NCBI GenBank assembly: GCA_900553515.1
Contig: USDN01000101.1
Coordinates: 1 to 5,969 of the forward strand
DNA length: 5,969 nucleotides
From: an uncultured Blautia sp.
GTDB lineage: Bacteria > Bacillota > Clostridia > Lachnospirales > Lachnospiraceae
Direction of reading: 5' to 3'
The position numbers and the translations under genes are program-made. The first letter of the stretch is position 1. The number at the start of each line of letters is the position of its first letter. The notes beneath the pieces are model-generated. The model made no database searches. It saw only the letters and a program-made list of their open reading frames with translations, and was not told the origin of the DNA. This document shows, piece after piece, positions 4,507 through 5,969 of the stretch.

Positions 4507-5969
4507 TTATTCTTCTTCAAAAACTGTATCTTCTGCTTCCACTGTTTCTTCTGTATCAACGATTTCTTCCAGATCGTCTGCTTCCTGGAAAGTTTCCTCA
4601 GCCTCGACAGTTTCTTCTATAATTTCTTCTGTTACTATCTCGTCTTCCTCTTCTGGCATTCCTGTGTCAAGCTTGATCGCACTGTAGCGTTTCAAACCAG
4701 TACCTGCCGGAATCAGCTTACCGATAATAACATTTTCTTTCAGACCTACAAGATGGTCAACTTTACCCTTGATAGCAGCTTCTGTCAGAACCTTGGTTGT
4801 CTCCTGGAAGGATGCTGCTGACAGGAAGGATTCTGTAGCAAGAGATGCCTTGGTGATACCAAGCATTACCTGTTTTCCTTCTGCCGGGGTCTTTCCTTCT
4901 TTTTCCAGCTGCTCATTGACTTCCTCAAAATCAAGAACATCAACAAGTGTGCCAGGAAGGAATTCGGTATCTCCGTTATCCTCGATACGGATCTTCTTCA
5001 GCATCTGGCGTACCAGAACCTCGATATGCTTATCGCTGATCTCAACACCCTGAAGACGATATACACGCTGAACCTCGCGGAGCATATAATCCTGAACTGC
5101 ACGAACACCTTTGATTCTCAGGATATCATGCGGGTTCACGCTACCTTCCGTAAGCTCATCACCAGCCTCAAGAAGCTGTCCGTCCATGATCTTGATACGG
5201 GATCCGTACGGGATCAGATAAGTTTTGGAATCTCCTGTTTCCTGATCTGTTACAATGATCTCACGTTTTTTCTTGGTGTCATTGATCACTGCAACACCAG
5301 GGATCTCAGTGATGATCGCAAGACCCTTCGGTTTACGTGCCTCAAAGAGCTCCTCGACACGAGGAAGACCCTGTGTGATATCGCCGCCGGCAACACCACC
5401 GGTATGGAAAGTACGCATGGTAAGCTGTGTACCAGGCTCACCGATAGACTGAGCTGCAATGATACCTACAGACTCACCAACCTGTACCGGTTCACCGGTA
5501 GCCATATTGGCGCCGTAACACTTCGCACATACACCAACCTTACACTTACAGGTAAGGATGGTACGAATCTTAACCTGATCGATCGGACCGCCCTCTGCGT
5601 TCACGCCCTCAGACATAATACGGGCAGCACGCTTCGGAGTGATCATATGATTTGCTTTTACAAGCACTTCACCATCTTTATTCTTAATTGTCTCACAGGA
5701 GAATCTTCCTGTGATACGTTCCTGAAGATTTTCAATCTCTTCTTTGCCGTCCATGAATCCTTTGACATACATACCGGAGATCTCATCTCTTGTCTCACAG
5801 CAGTCTGTCTCGCGGACGATCAGTTCCTGAGAAACGTCAACCATTCGTCTTGTCAGGTAACCGGAGTCGGCTGTACGAAGAGCTGTATCGGAAAGACCTT
5901 TACGAGCTCCATGAGCGGACATGAAGTATTCCAGTACGTCAAGACCTTCACGGAAGTTTGACTTGATAG
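4507..5969 (-). CDS. rpoC: RNA polymerase subunit beta', C-terminal part (5' end beyond window)
   Basis: Largest subunit of the core RNA polymerase. About 487 codons are visible; the frame is open to the window edge, entering at IKSNFREGLDVLEYF (5967 downward), so the methionine at 5922 is internal. Seen in order: SAHGARKGLSDTALRTADSG; the second zinc site, made of a Cys in TDCCET (codon 5802-5800) and three in TCKCKVGVCAKCYG; then the trigger-loop region GESVGIIAAQSIGEPGTQLT and MRTFHTGGVAGGDITQGLPR. There is no large insertion in the trigger loop, unlike E. coli, as expected for Firmicutes. RVEELFEARKPKG and the C-terminal LTEAAIKGKVDHLVGLKENV core follow. After KLDTG comes a strongly acidic 51-residue tail. 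The gene ends at a TAA followed by a strong terminator. The upstream neighbour would normally be rpoB. Confidence 0.98.
   Translation of the reverse strand, partial: IKSNFREGLDVLEYFMSAHGARKGLSDTALRTADSGYLTRRMVDVSQELIVRETDCCETRDEISGMYVKGFMDGKEEIENLQERITGRFSCETIKNKDGEVLVKANHMITPKRAARIMSEGVNAEGGPIDQVKIRTILTCKCKVGVCAKCYGANMATGEPVQVGESVGIIAAQSIGEPGTQLTMRTFHTGGVAGGDITQGLPRVEELFEARKPKGLAIITEIPGVAVINDTKKKREIIVTDQETGDSKTYLIPYGSRIKIMDGQLLEAGDELTEGSVNPHDILRIKGVRAVQDYMLREVQRVYRLQGVEISDKHIEVLVRQMLKKIRIEDNGDTEFLPGTLVDVLDFEEVNEQLEKEGKTPAEGKQVMLGITKASLATESFLSAASFQETTKVLTEAAIKGKVDHLVGLKENVIIGKLIPAGTGLKRYSAIKLDTGMPEEEDEIVTEEIIEETVEAEETFQEADDLEEIVDTEETVEAEDTVFEEE
4510..4662 (-). repeat. Acidic, repeat-bearing C-terminal tail of RpoC
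   Basis: The last 51 codons are mostly Glu and Asp, with scattered Thr, Val and Ile and no basic residue. The heptad EETVEAE occurs twice (4617-4597 and 4551-4531) in similar surroundings. The tail lies beyond the conserved beta' core and is probably disordered. Its role is unknown. Confidence 0.7.

Noticed and set aside
4444..4821. Plus-strand frames opposite the RpoC tail and the terminator, some Ser-rich or Phe-rich
   Set aside because: The composition is simply the complement of the Glu/Asp-rich tail (GAA to TTC), and one of the frames begins inside the terminator stem.
5026..5961. Long open frame on the plus strand (311 codons)
   Set aside because: It lies antisense to unmistakable rpoC sequence; its translation has no recognisable motif, and long antisense frames are common opposite conserved, codon-biased genes.
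1..5969. Mobile element, CRISPR or horizontally transferred island
   Set aside because: No transposase or integrase, terminal repeats, direct-repeat arrays or tRNA genes were seen, and the cassette's base composition and codon use do not look different from its neighbours by eye.

Overview
The window looks like a low-GC Gram-positive chromosome, most likely a gut Clostridium relative of the Lachnospiraceae (Blautia/Dorea/Ruminococcus type). This rests on RpoC and S12 sequence character, on strong AGGAGG-type ribosome binding sites, on sigma-A promoters with A/T-rich upstream DNA, and on the style of the kinase. The genus is inference. Every gene I can support lies on the minus strand, so the biological reading order runs from high to low coordinates.

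Layout in transcription order. (1) 5969-4507 is the 3' part of rpoC (RNA polymerase beta'), ending in an unusual acidic tail. (2) 4468-4433 is a strong intrinsic terminator closing the rpoBC transcript. (3) 4382-4354 is a separate sigma-A promoter. (4) 4325-2607 encodes a membrane-anchored Hanks-type Ser/Thr kinase with a non-PASTA extracytoplasmic domain. (5) 2589-1771 encodes a soluble PP2C phosphatase. (6) 1765-545 encodes an unrecognised, largely helical soluble protein. (7) 498-470 is a consensus sigma-A promoter. (8) 438-366 is a leader with two perfect inverted repeats and a strong ribosome binding site. (9) 358-1 is the 5' part of rpsL (ribosomal protein S12), cut by the window edge.

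The notable point is position. The usual rpoB-rpoC / rpsL-rpsG-fusA-tuf neighbourhood is split by a compact three-gene cassette, with gaps of 17 and 5 bases using the starts preferred here, that reads as a reversible phosphorylation module. Kinase and phosphatase carry all their expected catalytic motifs. The third protein has an N-terminal Thr motif (FEQTVAF) that could be a phospho-acceptor and may be the module's target or output. The cassette is insulated upstream by a terminator, but no terminator is visible between it and rpsL, so its transcription may run into the ribosomal-protein operon. No RNA genes, CRISPR arrays, insertion sequences or transfer scars were seen.
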